A stretch of 64,000 nt of DNA from Alkalibacterium sp. (GTDB lineage: Bacteria > Bacillota > Bacilli > Lactobacillales > Carnobacteriaceae_A). A program made the translations under genes and the position numbers. Every line of letters starts with the position of its first letter. Position 1 is the stretch's first letter. Shown here in pieces: positions 17,861 to 27,701 of this stretch. The stretch covers positions 124,001 to 188,000 of the forward strand of contig JAFIFE010000011.1 in NCBI GenBank assembly GCA_020832185.1. Reading direction: 5' to 3'. The notes beneath the pieces were generated by a model. It was given only the letters and a program-made list of their open reading frames with translations. It ran no database searches and was not told the origin of the DNA.

Positions 17861-18054
17861 GATTATTTCCCCCTAATATCTTTTTTATGTAGCTTTAGAA
17901 AAGACCAGCAGGTTCTCATTTAAATTTAATAGGCGTATTTATTTGAGTGCGCTGTCAGTCTTTCCTTTCAAGGTAATAGTAACACTTTCGTAATAAAAAG
18001 AAAAGTTAGAATTTGATTATCAAAACTATTAAAACATTATCATAATCCCGGTTA

Positions 18055-20418
18055 TCACGTAAGGCCTTCCGGCATATTGCCTTCTTCGTCTGAAGATTCG
18101 CTTGTCACCAGTACTTCTCTCGGCTTGGATCCTTCAGACTGTCCAACGATCCCATTCATTTCCATTTCATCCACGATTCTGGCCGCACGGTTATAGCCGA
18201 TGCGGAAACGTCTTTGCAGAAGTGAGATACTCGCAGTTTGCATTTCTATTACGAGTGATACAGCATCGTCATATAAATCATCATCCGAATCTGCTCCATT
18301 TTGCTGAGGTTCATCTTTAGGAATCATTTCCTCTACATAATTGGCTTCCTGCTGATCCTTGACGAAACTGACAACCGCTTCTACTTCTTCATCTGAAATA
18401 AAGGCGCCCTGTACTCTTGTGGCTTTATTCGCTCCCATAGGCTGGAACAGCATATCGCCTCGTCCGAGCAGCTTTTCTGCACCATTACTGTCTAGTATTG
18501 TACGGGAATCTGTTCCACTTGACACCGCAAACGCAATACGAGACGGCACATTAGCCTTTATGATCCCAGTAATTACGTCCACACTTGGTCTTTGAGTGGC
18601 CAGTATCATGTGAATACCAGCTGCACGGGCCATTTGCGCTAACCGTATTATCGCATCTTCTACTTCATTTGATGCAACCATCATCAAGTCAGCCAACTCG
18701 TCGACTATAACTACTATGAAAGGCAGTGGCAGCAATCCTTCATCAGATTCCTGATTTTTACGTTTAACAAACGCATTATACCCTTCCATATTTCGAGACC
18801 CACTCGCTGCAAACAGTTCATAACGTCTTTCCATCTCCTGAACAACTTTCTGAAGCGCTACAGCTGCTTTCTTTGGATTTGTGACCACTGGTGTCAGCAA
18901 GTGCGGAATTCCGTTATACACGTTTAATTCGACCATTTTCGGGTCGATCATCATCAGCTTCAACTCGTTTGGTTTTGCTTTGAGCAGCAAGCTGGTAATC
19001 ACACCATTGATGGCTACTGATTTCCCCGACCCTGTAGCTCCAGCCACAAGCAGGTGAGGCATTTTCGCTAAATCAGCCATCGCCACATTCCCTGCGATAT
19101 CACGTCCTAATGGAACCTCAAGCAGTTTCTCTTTATTTTTAACTTGTCCTTCGATGATATCTCTGAAGGATACCGTACTGACTTCTGAATTAGGGACCTC
19201 GATCCCAATCAGCGCTTTGCCTGGTATGGGTGCTTCCATTCGAATATCTTTCGCTGCCAGAGCTAGGGCGATGTCATCGGATAGTCCAACGATTTTACTG
19301 ACTTTGACCCCTGTGGCCGGCTGAATTTCATATTTAGTCACTGCCGGACCCAGATTAGCCTTGGTCACTTTGGCGTTCACTCCAAAACTTTCAAAGGTTT
19401 CTTCCAGTTTCTTGACATTTTTCTGAATAATATCATATTCGTTCGACTGGTCAATTGCTTCAATTTGATTAAGAAGAGACACTGGCGGTAATTTGTACGC
19501 CTCATTTTCTTCTTCTCCAATTTCGAAATCAACAGGTGCTTCGTCGTTCTCTCCTGCACCTTTATCTGTTTCAGCCGGTTTATTTGCAGGCTGTTTTTTA
19601 CTTAATTTATCTTGAATTTCCTGATAGCCTTCTATTTCCAGAGCCGTCTGTTCTCCTTCAGAATAGTGCGAATCTTCAGTATCCTGCGGCACCTGTTCTT
19701 CAGTCGTGCGCTGATCAGTCACCTGGTTTGGTGAAGGGGTCGGATTATTCTTTTTACGTTTCGTTTTCTTTTGTGTCTTTTTGCGGTTTGATCGTTTAGT
19801 TTTCATGCTGGCAACGACTGATAGTACCCCATTCTTCAGAGCATTCACAGCTTTTCTCAATGCCTTTCTGATTTTCTCGAACAGTTTTCTGTATGAAAAC
19901 TGGAAGAAGGTCATGATCCCTATAAATACAAGTGTCACGATCATAATATACGTTCCTGCCATTGCAAAAAGGAAATAACTTGCTCCAAAGAAGACCGCGC
20001 CAATCATTCCCCCACCTATGTTCCCACCAATACTGTTATTGAGGAACTGTGGCCATAAAGCCTGCCAAGTTGCTGTCACACTATTAGTGGACTCTGTGAT
20101 GATCGGGATCACCCATCTTGAATGAACAAACACCAGCCATGCCGTATATAGCAAGGCTGCTCCACGTGTTTTCGGGCCTTTAAAACTCGGCCATTCTCCC
20201 TTAAGTAATAAGTAAACACCCGTTGCCAGTAAAATAATAGCTAAAAATGCGTAGGTTTCTCCTACAAAAAATCTGAATACATTAGTAAAAAAGCGTCCGA
20301 CAAATCCAAAAGATCCCAGTGCCATCAAACTAATAAAAAAGACAACAAAGCCTATTAGCTCCGGGGCAACTTTGTGGGTCTTTTTCTTTGGTCTGCCTCG
20401 TTTTTTTGCTCGTGCCAT
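18055..20418 (-). CDS. ftsK: DNA translocase FtsK/SpoIIIE
   Basis: This 787-residue septal DNA pump has four N-terminal membrane helices (about 20-180), a charged Lys/Thr/Glu linker and the RecA-like motor. The motor has Walker [10 protein letters not shown] and Walker [14 protein letters not shown]. The C-terminal gamma winged helix (about 705-770, [20 protein letters not shown]) reads polar chromosome sequences. It clears trapped DNA from the closing septum. The frame opens seven codons earlier, but GGAAGGAGA precedes the ATG at 20418. It is divergent from acyP. Confidence 0.93.
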   Translation of the reverse strand: MARAKKRGRPKKKTHKVAPELIGFVVFFISLMALGSFGFVGRFFTNVFRFFVGETYAFLAIILLATGVYLLLKGEWPSFKGPKTRGAALLYTAWLVFVHSRWVIPIITESTNSVTATWQALWPQFLNNSIGGNIGGGMIGAVFFGASYFLFAMAGTYIMIVTLVFIGIMTFFQFSYRKLFEKIRKALRKAVNALKNGVLSVVASMKTKRSNRKKTQKKTKRKKNNPTPSPNQVTDQRTTEEQVPQDTEDSHYSEGEQTALEIEGYQEIQDKLSKKQPANKPAETDKGAGENDEAPVDFEIGEEENEAYKLPPVSLLNQIEAIDQSNEYDIIQKNVKKLEETFESFGVNAKVTKANLGPAVTKYEIQPATGVKVSKIVGLSDDIALALAAKDIRMEAPIPGKALIGIEVPNSEVSTVSFRDIIEGQVKNKEKLLEVPLGRDIAGNVAMADLAKMPHLLVAGATGSGKSVAINGVITSLLLKAKPNELKLMMIDPKMVELNVYNGIPHLLTPVVTNPKKAAVALQKVVQEMERRYELFAASGSRNMEGYNAFVKRKNQESDEGLLPLPFIVVIVDELADLMMVASNEVEDAIIRLAQMARAAGIHMILATQRPSVDVITGIIKANVPSRIAFAVSSGTDSRTILDSNGAEKLLGRGDMLFQPMGANKATRVQGAFISDEEVEAVVSFVKDQQEANYVEEMIPKDEPQQNGADSDDDLYDDAVSLVIEMQTASISLLQRRFRIGYNRAARIVDEMEMNGIVGQSEGSKPREVLVTSESSDEEGNMPEGLT

Positions 20419-20556
20419 GTTCAATCTCCTTCCTTTCATATCTGTGTCATTATAGCATGAATTGACCCCCTAAGGTAGATGACTCTATTAGACTTGTCGG
20501 AAAATCCTTATGTTCGATAAGTGGGTTAATTTAAAAAGAGTCAGACAGCTTATTCT

Positions 20557-20586
20557 TTGACCTTTTTCCATCTGAACAAGTAAACT
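20557..20586 (+). promoter_or_regulatory. Promoter of acyP
   Basis: TTGACC (20557-20562), an 18-base spacer and TAAACT (20581-20586) lie 42 bases before the acyP start codon, which also has a strong AAAGGAGGA site. Confidence 0.55.
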
Positions 20587-20628
20587 ATGAGTAGAATAAG
20601 ATAAAGTAAATCAAAGGAGGACAAACGG

Positions 20629-21000
20629 ATGGGATCTTTATTTAAGGAATTTTTCGACAAAGGAAAATCCAACGATTCAAACGCTGAAGTTATCTATACC
20701 AACGATCCGCTGGAAGGAACTAGCACACAAAAGTTTCGTGCTACTATATCTGGACGCGTTCAAGGCGTCGGATTCCGCTTTACTACTAAGCAGGCCGCAG
20801 ATGAACTAGGTGTTGGGGGAATCGTTCGAAATGAATCGGACGGGACCGTTTATGTAGAAGCTGTCGGTGACGCACAAAATCTTTCACGATTTATTGAGGC
20901 TTTAAAAAAAGGACCGAGCCCGTCTTCAGATGTGGACAAAGTTGTCATTACTTATGACGAAAACATTGAAGAAAAAACTAATTTTTCTCAAGCTAATTGA
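20629..21000 (+). CDS. acyP: Acylphosphatase with N-terminal extension
   Basis: This 123-residue protein ends in a complete acylphosphatase fold (about 37-123). The substrate-binding Arg is in RVQGVGFRF and the catalytic Asn in GGIVRNESDGTVYVEA. The enzyme hydrolyses acyl phosphates such as carbamoyl or acetyl phosphate. The usual length is about 90 residues. The extra 35 residues (MGSLFKEFFDKGKSNDSNAE...) look amphipathic and polar. The ATG at 20629 has AAAGGAGGAC upstream, so the extension is real. It lies just before yidC, as in other Lactobacillales. Confidence 0.9.
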   Translation: MGSLFKEFFDKGKSNDSNAEVIYTNDPLEGTSTQKFRATISGRVQGVGFRFTTKQAADELGVGGIVRNESDGTVYVEAVGDAQNLSRFIEALKKGPSPSSDVDKVVITYDENIEEKTNFSQAN

Positions 21001-21084
21001 ATTATCTCTTCCTTTATTGTATAGTGTTCAATAGCGTGTCCGAGTGATTACGCAACTAACTTACAATTAAGGGATTGAACTAAT

Positions 21085-22074
21085 TTGAAAAATAGAACTA
21101 AAAGATGGCTGCTCTCCGGCGGAATGCTTACGATGGTACTCTTCTTGTCAGGATGTATGAGAGTCGATCAGAGCGGAACACCTACAAGTGGATTTTCACA
21201 ATTTTTATATGACTACCTTGTTTTACCTACTCAAGCTGTGATCGAAATTCTAGCAGACTTATTTGGAGGAAACTACGGATTATCCATTATTGCCATTACA
21301 ATAATCGTGCGAATTCTAATCTTGCCTCTTTCAATTAAACAGCAGCGGACTACACTTGAACAACAGACTAAAATGGCAGTTGTCAAACCTGTTACTGATG
21401 AAATTCAGGCTGAAATGAAAGAAACAGACAATGCTCAAGAGAAACAGGCCCTTCAAGCGGAATTGATGGAAGTATACAGAGAAAACAATGTAAACATGTT
21501 AGGTGGTTTAGCAGGGTGTTTACCTCTGTTGATTCAGATGCCAGTCTTTACAGCAATGTTCCAGGCTATTCGTATGTCGGAATCCATTCAGAGCGCAACT
21601 TGGTTAGGGATTCAATTAGGAGAACGTAGTATTATACTGGCTCTGCTAACGGGTGCCGTCTACTATGTCCAAACTAAGGTCATGTCAGCTGGTATGCCAG
21701 AAGAACAGCGTAAGCAATCAAGTACGATGATGATGATGAACCCTGTTATGATCTTAATGTTCTCAATTACTGGACCCGCTGGATTAACGCTATACTGGTT
21801 CGCCGGTGGATTCGTCGCAATTGGTCAATCACTTTTAACTAATCATTACTATAAACCAAAAATCGAAAAAGAAATGAAAGAAAAACACGGCGATAAGCAA
21901 GTCGTCGAACGTAAAAAACCATCACGCAGAAAAATCGATGCAGAAGAAGTCGATTCAAGTAAATCCAAGCGTGTGACTGCTGCTCCATCTGCTAAAGACA
22001 AACGTCGTAACCAGAGTCCTTTTGAATCAAAAGACCGACGCAATTCAGGTAAACAGCAGCGAAACAATAACTAA
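21085..22074 (+). CDS. yidC: Membrane protein insertase YidC/OxaA
   Basis: The 329-residue lipoprotein-type YidC inserts and folds membrane proteins. It has a signal peptide with lipobox LSGC (Cys24) and five membrane helices, including GLSIIAITIIVRILILPL and LAGCLPLLIQMPVFTAMF. A basic tail of about 60 residues likely contacts ribosomes. The start is TTG 21085, because the next Met falls inside the signal peptide. It follows acyP by 84 bases and ends at a clear terminator. Confidence 0.93.
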   Translation: MKNRTKRWLLSGGMLTMVLFLSGCMRVDQSGTPTSGFSQFLYDYLVLPTQAVIEILADLFGGNYGLSIIAITIIVRILILPLSIKQQRTTLEQQTKMAVVKPVTDEIQAEMKETDNAQEKQALQAELMEVYRENNVNMLGGLAGCLPLLIQMPVFTAMFQAIRMSESIQSATWLGIQLGERSIILALLTGAVYYVQTKVMSAGMPEEQRKQSSTMMMMNPVMILMFSITGPAGLTLYWFAGGFVAIGQSLLTNHYYKPKIEKEMKEKHGDKQVVERKKPSRRKIDAEEVDSSKSKRVTAAPSAKDKRRNQSPFESKDRRNSGKQQRNNN

Positions 22075-22089
22075 TTGACTAAATAGGAA

Positions 22090-22118
22090 AGCAGAGACCC
22101 TCGGGCCTCTGCTTTTTT
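22090..22118 (+). terminator. Terminator of yidC
   Basis: AGCAGAG pairs with CTCTGCT around an inner CC/GG pair and is followed by TTTTTTCTTT. Confidence 0.85.
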
Positions 22119-22148
22119 CTTTGTCCGACATGTCTGTTAATGATGGTC

Positions 22149-22169
22149 GGCGGTCATGACTTGACCGCC
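22149..22169. repeat. Inverted repeat ahead of the 105-bp array
   Basis: GGCGGTCA (22149-22156) and TGACCGCC (22162-22169) form an 8-bp perfect stem with a 5-base loop. It sits between the yidC terminator and the tandem array and has no clear T-run. Confidence 0.6.
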
Positions 22170-22200
22170 TTCCTTTGTATCACCCACTGGCTCTAACCTT

Positions 22201-22637
22201 CTCGAGTGCTACCTATCTGGTATCATTATGTAGCACTCGTGATCCTTCACCCTCGCCAGTCCGACACTTACGGCTTCTTGTGTAGCACTCGCTGGCCCTG
22301 AACATCTCGAGTGCTACCTAATTGATCCCATTGTGTAGGACTCGTGATCCTTCACTCTCGCCAGTCCGACACTTACCGCTTCTTATGTAGCACTCGCCTT
22401 TCCTGAATGCCTCGAGTGCTACCTATCTGGTCTCATTGTGTAGCACTCGTGATCCTTCACCCTCGCCAGTCCGACACTTACCGCTTCTTCTGTAGCACTC
22501 GTTGTACCTGAACATCTCGAGTGCTACCTATCTGATCCCATTGTGTAGCACTCGTGATCCTTCACCCTCACCAGTCCGACACTTACCGCTTCTTCTGTAG
22601 CACTCGCTGGCCCTGAACACTTCGAGTGCTACCTATA
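22201..22637. repeat. 105-bp tandem array, four full units and one partial, each with three copies of a 10-bp element
   Basis: Units begin at 22201, 22306, 22411, 22516 and 22621 (the last is partial), exactly 105 bases apart. Each full unit has CGAGTGCTAC at offset 2, its inverse GTAGCACTCG at offset 29 and again at offset 81. The elements therefore start at 22203/22230/22282, 22308/22335/22387, 22413/22440/22492, 22518/22545/22597 and 22623. Only the copy at 22335 has a base change. Same-orientation elements are 52 or 53 bases apart. All frames carry stop codons in every unit, so it is not coding. The region between the yidC stop and the NERD gene holds nothing else beyond a terminator and a hairpin. 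Confidence 0.97.
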
Positions 22638-23543
22638 GTACCGACCTCTTCCTGCTCCTTCTTTAATGAACGACTCTTCTAGTACAATGCTGATACTTCG
22701 TTTGTATATCCTCTCTCCTATCCATTCATATACTAGAGAAGTGGTCACTTTTTTATCGGGGTATAAAAGGATCAAATTATTAATGTTTTCTATCAAACAA
22801 TTCTTTCTGCTTGTAGCACGCTCACAGTTAAGACATACGCACGATCGCTGATTCAGTTTTAAATCAAAACTCTTGCAGGATCCACATGTTAACCCCTTTT
22901 TCAGTTTGTCCCAATGAAAGTCGGGAAGCTGTTTCTGATATGGTACTTCGTCTCTATGGTGTTCAATTAATCGGTTAGCCAGCGACCTCACCTGTTGAGG
23001 CACCTTGTTATGCTGACTATTTAACAGCTTTAAGTGAGAGATAAGCTGGGAAGGTAACACGACTTGTTCATCAGGCTGGGCTTCATATAATGTAAAAGTC
23101 TGATGTACAAAAACCACTGCTCCCTTAAGCGGAGTCGCGACCTTCCATTGTTTCAACAGCTGACTCAATAAAGTTAATGTTTTATTGAGTTGGTTTTTGG
23201 GATTTAAAATATCGTACCCATTGGTTTTTCTATAATGATCATTATCATACCTGTAATTTCCTCTATAATTTTTAATTTCAAACAGGTAAATGATATCTGG
23301 CGCCAATATTAATGAATCAATCTGAATAGTTGATCCGTTTACCGACAGCAAAAGATCGTTTAAAACGATCCCTCCACTCGTAACACCTTCACTGAACATT
23401 TGATCAAATGCCAATTCTCCTTCAAAACCAGCTTTTAGTGCTCGGTAATAATTGTCCACATCTGTGCTCAATTTCATACGACTGTTTAAAATATCCAGTC
23501 CTTCCAGTAACTGTGACCTATTTCTTGTTTTTAATACATCCAT
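22629..23543 (-). CDS. NERD-domain protein with C-terminal zinc ribbon
   Basis: The 304-residue protein has a NERD (nuclease-related) domain at about 38-150, with conserved FEGELAFDQ, the acid residue of QIDSLILAPD and the FEIKNYRGNY strand, matching restriction-endonuclease-like folds. A zinc ribbon follows near residue 217 (CGSCKSF...CVCLNCE). The C-terminus is a winged-helix-like basic region. NERD proteins are predicted DNA-processing enzymes of unknown role. ATG 23543 has AAAGGAGGTTT upstream. The TAG stop codon is supplied by the last 10-bp element of the tandem array. It sits downstream of the two-component gene pair but beyond their terminator, so it is separately transcribed. Confidence 0.85.
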   Translation of the reverse strand: MDVLKTRNRSQLLEGLDILNSRMKLSTDVDNYYRALKAGFEGELAFDQMFSEGVTSGGIVLNDLLLSVNGSTIQIDSLILAPDIIYLFEIKNYRGNYRYDNDHYRKTNGYDILNPKNQLNKTLTLLSQLLKQWKVATPLKGAVVFVHQTFTLYEAQPDEQVVLPSQLISHLKLLNSQHNKVPQQVRSLANRLIEHHRDEVPYQKQLPDFHWDKLKKGLTCGSCKSFDLKLNQRSCVCLNCERATSRKNCLIENINNLILLYPDKKVTTSLVYEWIGERIYKRSISIVLEESFIKEGAGRGRYYR

Positions 23544-23611
23544 TTCGAAACCTCCTTTATAAGTATATTGATCAAAAAAAGGAAATGTCGCGAAATAAAA
23601 TGTGAATAGAC

Positions 23612-23641
23612 AAAAAGACCCGATACAGTGTATCGGGTCTT
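23612..23641 (-). terminator. Terminator of the two-component operon
   Basis: AAGACCCGATACA pairs perfectly with TGTATCGGGTCTT around a single base, and TTTTTG follows on the minus strand. It ends five bases before the kinase stop codon. Confidence 0.9.
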
Positions 23642-23645
23642 CGAC

Positions 23646-25160
23646 TTATTTTTCAACTGTTTCTTCTTTTTTCAGTTTAGGCAATTCGATTCTAAAAATC
23701 GATCCGTGATTCAATACACTTTCAGCCCAAATCTTTCCATGATATCCTTCAATCAGCTGTTTCGCAATTGACAAACCAAGACCGTTTCCACCCTTATGTC
23801 GGCTACGCGCTTTATCTACGCGGTAAAATCGGTTAAAGATTTTAACGGTATCTTCCTGAGTCATTCCTTCACCATAATCCTGAATAGCGATCTGAACATT
23901 TTGACCATTATCAGATACACTCAAGTGGACTTCCTGACGATCGGTTGAATACTTGACCGCGTTATCAAGGAGAATAATTAGAATCTGTTCCAGATGATTA
24001 CGGTAAATATTGACGAATACGTCATCTTCTAAATCATCATCTAAGATGAAAGAGAACTCTGGATGAACCAGTTTGAAATTATTAAACGTCTGATTAATGA
24101 TTGCTCTGATCTCTGTTCGTTCATTTTTATAATGAATCTCCACCTGTTCAGCTCGAGACAAGTCGAGCATTTCCTGAACCAGGCTCTTCATACGACCCAT
24201 CTCCTGCAGTGAAGCTTCCAGCGACTCTTCCAGTATAACGGGGTCGTCTTTCCCCCAGCGGTTCAAGAGTTTCATATGCCCTTCCACTACTGCAACGGGT
24301 GTCCGCAATTCATGGGATACATCTTCTACGAACTGTTTCTGCTGCTCAATATTCCGCTGCATCCGGTCGAGCATTGCGTTATACGCATTCGCTAGTTCGG
24401 TCAGTTCATCATTCCCGTCTCCAACATCAATGCGTTCTTGAGATTCCGGATCCTTCTCAATGATATGCATCGCTTCAGTCAGTCGACGAATCGGCTGAAG
24501 GAAAGAGATCGCAATAATGTACCCTATCACTCCACTAAAAAGCAAAGCAATGACGCCTGTGAGTAAAATCGCTCCTAACACTCTTCTAAAAAGCTGGTGA
24601 TAAGAAGCTAGTGTATTGATCACCTGAATGTAGCCGATTTTTTCATTATTTAAGAATGAATAAACAGGCGTTACTGCTGATAATGCTTCCCCATTCGGTC
24701 CCTCGGGAATTGTCTGGATCTGTAAATTCTCTCGTGATTCGAATCCGATATCGACCGTGTTCGTCTCGTAAAGGAGTTCTTCATTTGGACTATATACTCT
24801 GATAACGATCGTGCCTTGACTCGGTCGCAGAGGTGTACTTCTTTGATTTTGAGTTTCTTCCAATATGGGCATCTCAGGTGTTAGATACAGCTCCTGCTGA
24901 TCCAGCGTTTCCTCTACATCTTCTTCAGTCAACTCATAAAAATGCTGTCCGAAACGTTCGGTCAAGTTATAAACCACATTTCTGACAGCCTGTTGCTCGT
25001 TATCGATCATTATTTGTTGAAATGTTATAAAAAGAATAGTTGAAAAGATAGTATAGGTTAGAAATAACGCAATCGCAGCCCCAATTGTCCACTTCCATCT
25101 TAAAGAAATACGTTTCTGCTGGTTCACTGCAGTCGTATCAATGGCTGCTTGTGATTTCAC
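23646..25160 (-). CDS. Sensor histidine kinase, HAMP type (ArlS/LisK-like)
   Basis: This 504-residue membrane kinase has a first helix at about 25-48, an extracellular sensor of some 130 residues and a second helix near 190-215. HAMP, HisKA with phosphoacceptor His283 in VSHELRTP, and HATPase with ILLDNAVKYS and GGNGLGLSIAKQL follow. It should phosphorylate the upstream-encoded regulator. The GTG start overlaps the regulator stop by four bases (GTGA), so the pair is translationally coupled. The neighbour gnd resembles the LisRK/EtaRS loci of Listeria and Enterococcus, stress and envelope sensors. That assignment is by context. Confidence 0.88.
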   Translation of the reverse strand: MKSQAAIDTTAVNQQKRISLRWKWTIGAAIALFLTYTIFSTILFITFQQIMIDNEQQAVRNVVYNLTERFGQHFYELTEEDVEETLDQQELYLTPEMPILEETQNQRSTPLRPSQGTIVIRVYSPNEELLYETNTVDIGFESRENLQIQTIPEGPNGEALSAVTPVYSFLNNEKIGYIQVINTLASYHQLFRRVLGAILLTGVIALLFSGVIGYIIAISFLQPIRRLTEAMHIIEKDPESQERIDVGDGNDELTELANAYNAMLDRMQRNIEQQKQFVEDVSHELRTPVAVVEGHMKLLNRWGKDDPVILEESLEASLQEMGRMKSLVQEMLDLSRAEQVEIHYKNERTEIRAIINQTFNNFKLVHPEFSFILDDDLEDDVFVNIYRNHLEQILIILLDNAVKYSTDRQEVHLSVSDNGQNVQIAIQDYGEGMTQEDTVKIFNRFYRVDKARSRHKGGNGLGLSIAKQLIEGYHGKIWAESVLNHGSIFRIELPKLKKEETVEK

Positions 25161-25849
25161 GTACGCATCACGTATCCTGTTCCTCGAACAGTCTGGATGT
25201 AGCTTTCTTTACCTGACACGTCTATTTTGTTGCGCAGGTATCTGATGTAGACATCCACTACATTTGTTTCCACTTCTGTTTCATATCCCCATACTTTATT
25301 CAAGAGGACTTCACGGGATAACACCACATTGACGTTTTCCATTAATTCGACCAGAAGTTCATACTCTCTCTTTGTTAATTCAATGACTTCGTCTGCACGT
25401 TTAACGACACGGTTTTCCTTTTCAACAGTAATGTCTTTATAGTTGATCGTCGTTTGACGGCTGACGTTTTCTTCGGTTTCGATTTCAATACGACGAAGTA
25501 ACGCACGCATACGCGCCAGTAACTCTTCAATAGCAAACGGTTTGACCACATAATCATCTGCTCCGTGATCAAATCCTGATACACGGTCGATGACCGAGTC
25601 ACGTGCTGTCATCATGATGATCGGCACATTGCTTACCTGACGGATACGGCGGGCAACATCGATTCCGTTCAGTTCCGGCAGCATCAAGTCCAGCAATATG
25701 ATGTCCCAGTCTGCATCTTCATTGATTGCCGCTTCAAGACCGGCACGGCCATCAAAGCGGACTTCTGTTTTAAAGCCTTCATGATTCAGCTCCAGCTCGA
25801 CGAAACGGGCTAAGTTTTTTTCATCTTCAATTATTAAAATATTCGCCAT
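25157..25849 (-). CDS. OmpR-family response regulator (ArlR/LisR-like)
   Basis: The 230-residue regulator has a receiver domain (about 1-120, acid pocket IIEDE, phosphoacceptor Asp54 in LLDLMLP, Lys in VVKPF) and a winged-helix DNA-binding domain ending in QTVRGTGYVMR. It is the partner of the kinase encoded immediately downstream. The frame opens six codons earlier, but TAGGAGTGA lies before ATG 25849. Its regulon cannot be read from this window. Confidence 0.9.
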   Translation of the reverse strand: MANILIIEDEKNLARFVELELNHEGFKTEVRFDGRAGLEAAINEDADWDIILLDLMLPELNGIDVARRIRQVSNVPIIMMTARDSVIDRVSGFDHGADDYVVKPFAIEELLARMRALLRRIEIETEENVSRQTTINYKDITVEKENRVVKRADEVIELTKREYELLVELMENVNVVLSREVLLNKVWGYETEVETNVVDVYIRYLRNKIDVSGKESYIQTVRGTGYVMRT

Positions 25850-25993
25850 TATATTCACTCCTAGCATGATTTACCTGTTTCAATTTATTTATAGGATACT
25901 TCCTTTAATTCCTGTCACAAGGCTCTTTCAGTGTACCACAGTTTGAGCCTTTAGGGAACGAATGATAGCATCTTTAGGACTATTGTAACAGTA

Positions 25994-26028
25994 AAATAGT
26001 AGGTTTTCTAATCGAAAACCTACTATTT
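25994..26028 (-). terminator. Terminator of gnd
   Basis: AAATAGTAGGTTTTC pairs perfectly with GAAAACCTACTATTT around a 5-base loop. The T-run is short, but the 15-bp stem directly follows the gnd gene. Confidence 0.75.
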
Positions 26029-26063
26029 ATTCGTCTTTATTTAATTATATGAGAGAAAGTGGA

Positions 26064-27503
26064 TTAATCCGAGCTTTCTTCTCCTTTATTTCCATACCAG
26101 TCAAAGTGGAATGATCCTTCTTTATCCACACGTTCATACGTATGAGCACCGAAGTAGTCACGTTGAGCCTGGATGATGTTAGCTGGTAATCGTTCAGAAC
26201 GATAGGAATCATAGTAAGCAATAGCAGATGAATATGCCGGTACAGGAACACCTGCTTGAACAGATAATCCAACCAGATCTCTGACAGATTGCTGGTAGCG
26301 TTCTGCAATATCCATGAAGTAATCATCTAATACAAGGTTTTTAAGTTCAGGCTCACGTTCATACGCTTCTGTGATTTTTTGAAGGAAACGTGCTCTGATA
26401 ATACACCCTGCACGGAAAATCTTAGCGATTTCGCCGTACTTAAGGTTCCAGTCATACTCTTTAGATGCTGTACCCATTTGTGCAAACCCTTGAGCGTAAC
26501 TCATGATTTTACTGAAGTATAACGCTTGTCTTATTTTCTCGATCACTTCTTCTTTGTCGCCTTCAAATTCTTTTACTGCTGGTTTAGGCAGGACTTTACT
26601 TGCCGCTACTCGCTCATCTTTTAATGCTGAGATATAACGGGCAAAGACAGATTCAGTAATCAATGGAAGCGGCAGTCCTAAGTCAAGTGCACTTTGAGAC
26701 GTCCATTTTCCTGTTCCTTTATTTCCTGCGCGGTCTAAGATGATATCGATCATGTGTTTCCCTGTTTCCGGATCCTTCTTAGTCAACGCATCTGCTGTAA
26801 TTTCAATAAGGAAGCTGTCTAGTTCGCCAGTATTCCATTCTTTAAATACGTCTGCAATCTCTTCATTCGATAAACCGACCATATCTTTCAGAATGTGATA
26901 AGATTCAGCAATCAGCTGCATATCTCCGTATTCGATTCCATTATGCACCATTTTAACGTAATGTCCTGCGCCATCTGGTCCGATATAAGTTACGCATGGT
27001 TCTCCATCAGCTGGTGCTTTTGCAGCAATTTGTTCCAGTATGGGAGCCACTAGATCATACGCTTCTTTTTGTCCACCAGGCATGATTGCAGGTCCAAGTA
27101 ATGCACCCTCTTCTCCCCCGGATACGCCTGTACCGATGAAGTAAATGCCGGAGTCTTCCAGTTCTTTACTGCGACGAATCGTATCCTGATAGAACGTATT
27201 TCCTCCATCTATCAGTACATCTCCTTTATCTAAAAACGGCAGCAGCTGTTTAATAACAGCATCAGTTCCTCTTCCAGCTTGAACCATCAGTACTATTTTT
27301 CGAGGTGTTTCCAGAGAGTTGACAAATTCCTCGAGTTCGAATGTCGCTGTCAGATTTTTGTCTGGATTTTCATTGATGACTCCTTCAGTCTTAGAGCCGG
27401 TACGGTTATAAATAGAAACAGAATACCCTCTGCTTTCAATGTTTAAAGCTAAGTTTTTACCCATGACCGCCATTCCGATAACGCCTATTTCCTGCTTACT
27501 CAT
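26064..27503 (-). CDS. gnd: 6-phosphogluconate dehydrogenase, decarboxylating
   Basis: The 479-residue enzyme converts 6-phosphogluconate to ribulose 5-phosphate with NADP reduction in the pentose phosphate pathway. It has the Rossmann motif [14 protein letters not shown] with the NADP-type sequence YNRT, the substrate motif [12 protein letters not shown] and the catalytic Lys/Asn region [15 protein letters not shown]. The length is standard. The frame opens 22 codons upstream, but GAGAGGAG lies before ATG 27503. A TATAAT lies upstream near 27580. Confidence 0.97.
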   Translation of the reverse strand: MSKQEIGVIGMAVMGKNLALNIESRGYSVSIYNRTGSKTEGVINENPDKNLTATFELEEFVNSLETPRKIVLMVQAGRGTDAVIKQLLPFLDKGDVLIDGGNTFYQDTIRRSKELEDSGIYFIGTGVSGGEEGALLGPAIMPGGQKEAYDLVAPILEQIAAKAPADGEPCVTYIGPDGAGHYVKMVHNGIEYGDMQLIAESYHILKDMVGLSNEEIADVFKEWNTGELDSFLIEITADALTKKDPETGKHMIDIILDRAGNKGTGKWTSQSALDLGLPLPLITESVFARYISALKDERVAASKVLPKPAVKEFEGDKEEVIEKIRQALYFSKIMSYAQGFAQMGTASKEYDWNLKYGEIAKIFRAGCIIRARFLQKITEAYEREPELKNLVLDDYFMDIAERYQQSVRDLVGLSVQAGVPVPAYSSAIAYYDSYRSERLPANIIQAQRDYFGAHTYERVDKEGSFHFDWYGNKGEESSD

Positions 27504-27634
27504 TATATTTCTCCTCTCAATTTTGAACACAGTAAAGTCACTTCTAGCGTCCTTTACTGCATCAGTCACTCATTATTATATTAACAAAATTTGAACGCAT
27601 TTGAAACTCTCTTATCATTACACCTAATATTTAC

Positions 27635-27663
27635 TTGCAATAATCACTTACTTTCAGTACACT
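27635..27663 (+). promoter_or_regulatory. Promoter of the 39-residue membrane peptide gene
   Basis: TTGCAA (27635-27640), a 17-base spacer and TACACT (27658-27663) lie 38 bases before the small ORF start. Confidence 0.55.
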
Positions 27664-27701
27664 AATACGTGAAAAGCAATCACGAAAGTTGGTGTACACT
27701 T

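Noticed and set aside
17861-18054. Purine riboswitch before nupN
   Set aside because: I looked for the conserved purine aptamer core and paired loops and did not find them; the leader is AT-rich without a matching terminator.
22201-22637. CRISPR-like spacing of repeats
   Set aside because: The sequence between the 10-bp elements is itself conserved from unit to unit, units are exactly 105 bases, and no cas gene is near. It is a tandem repeat, not an array of unique spacers.
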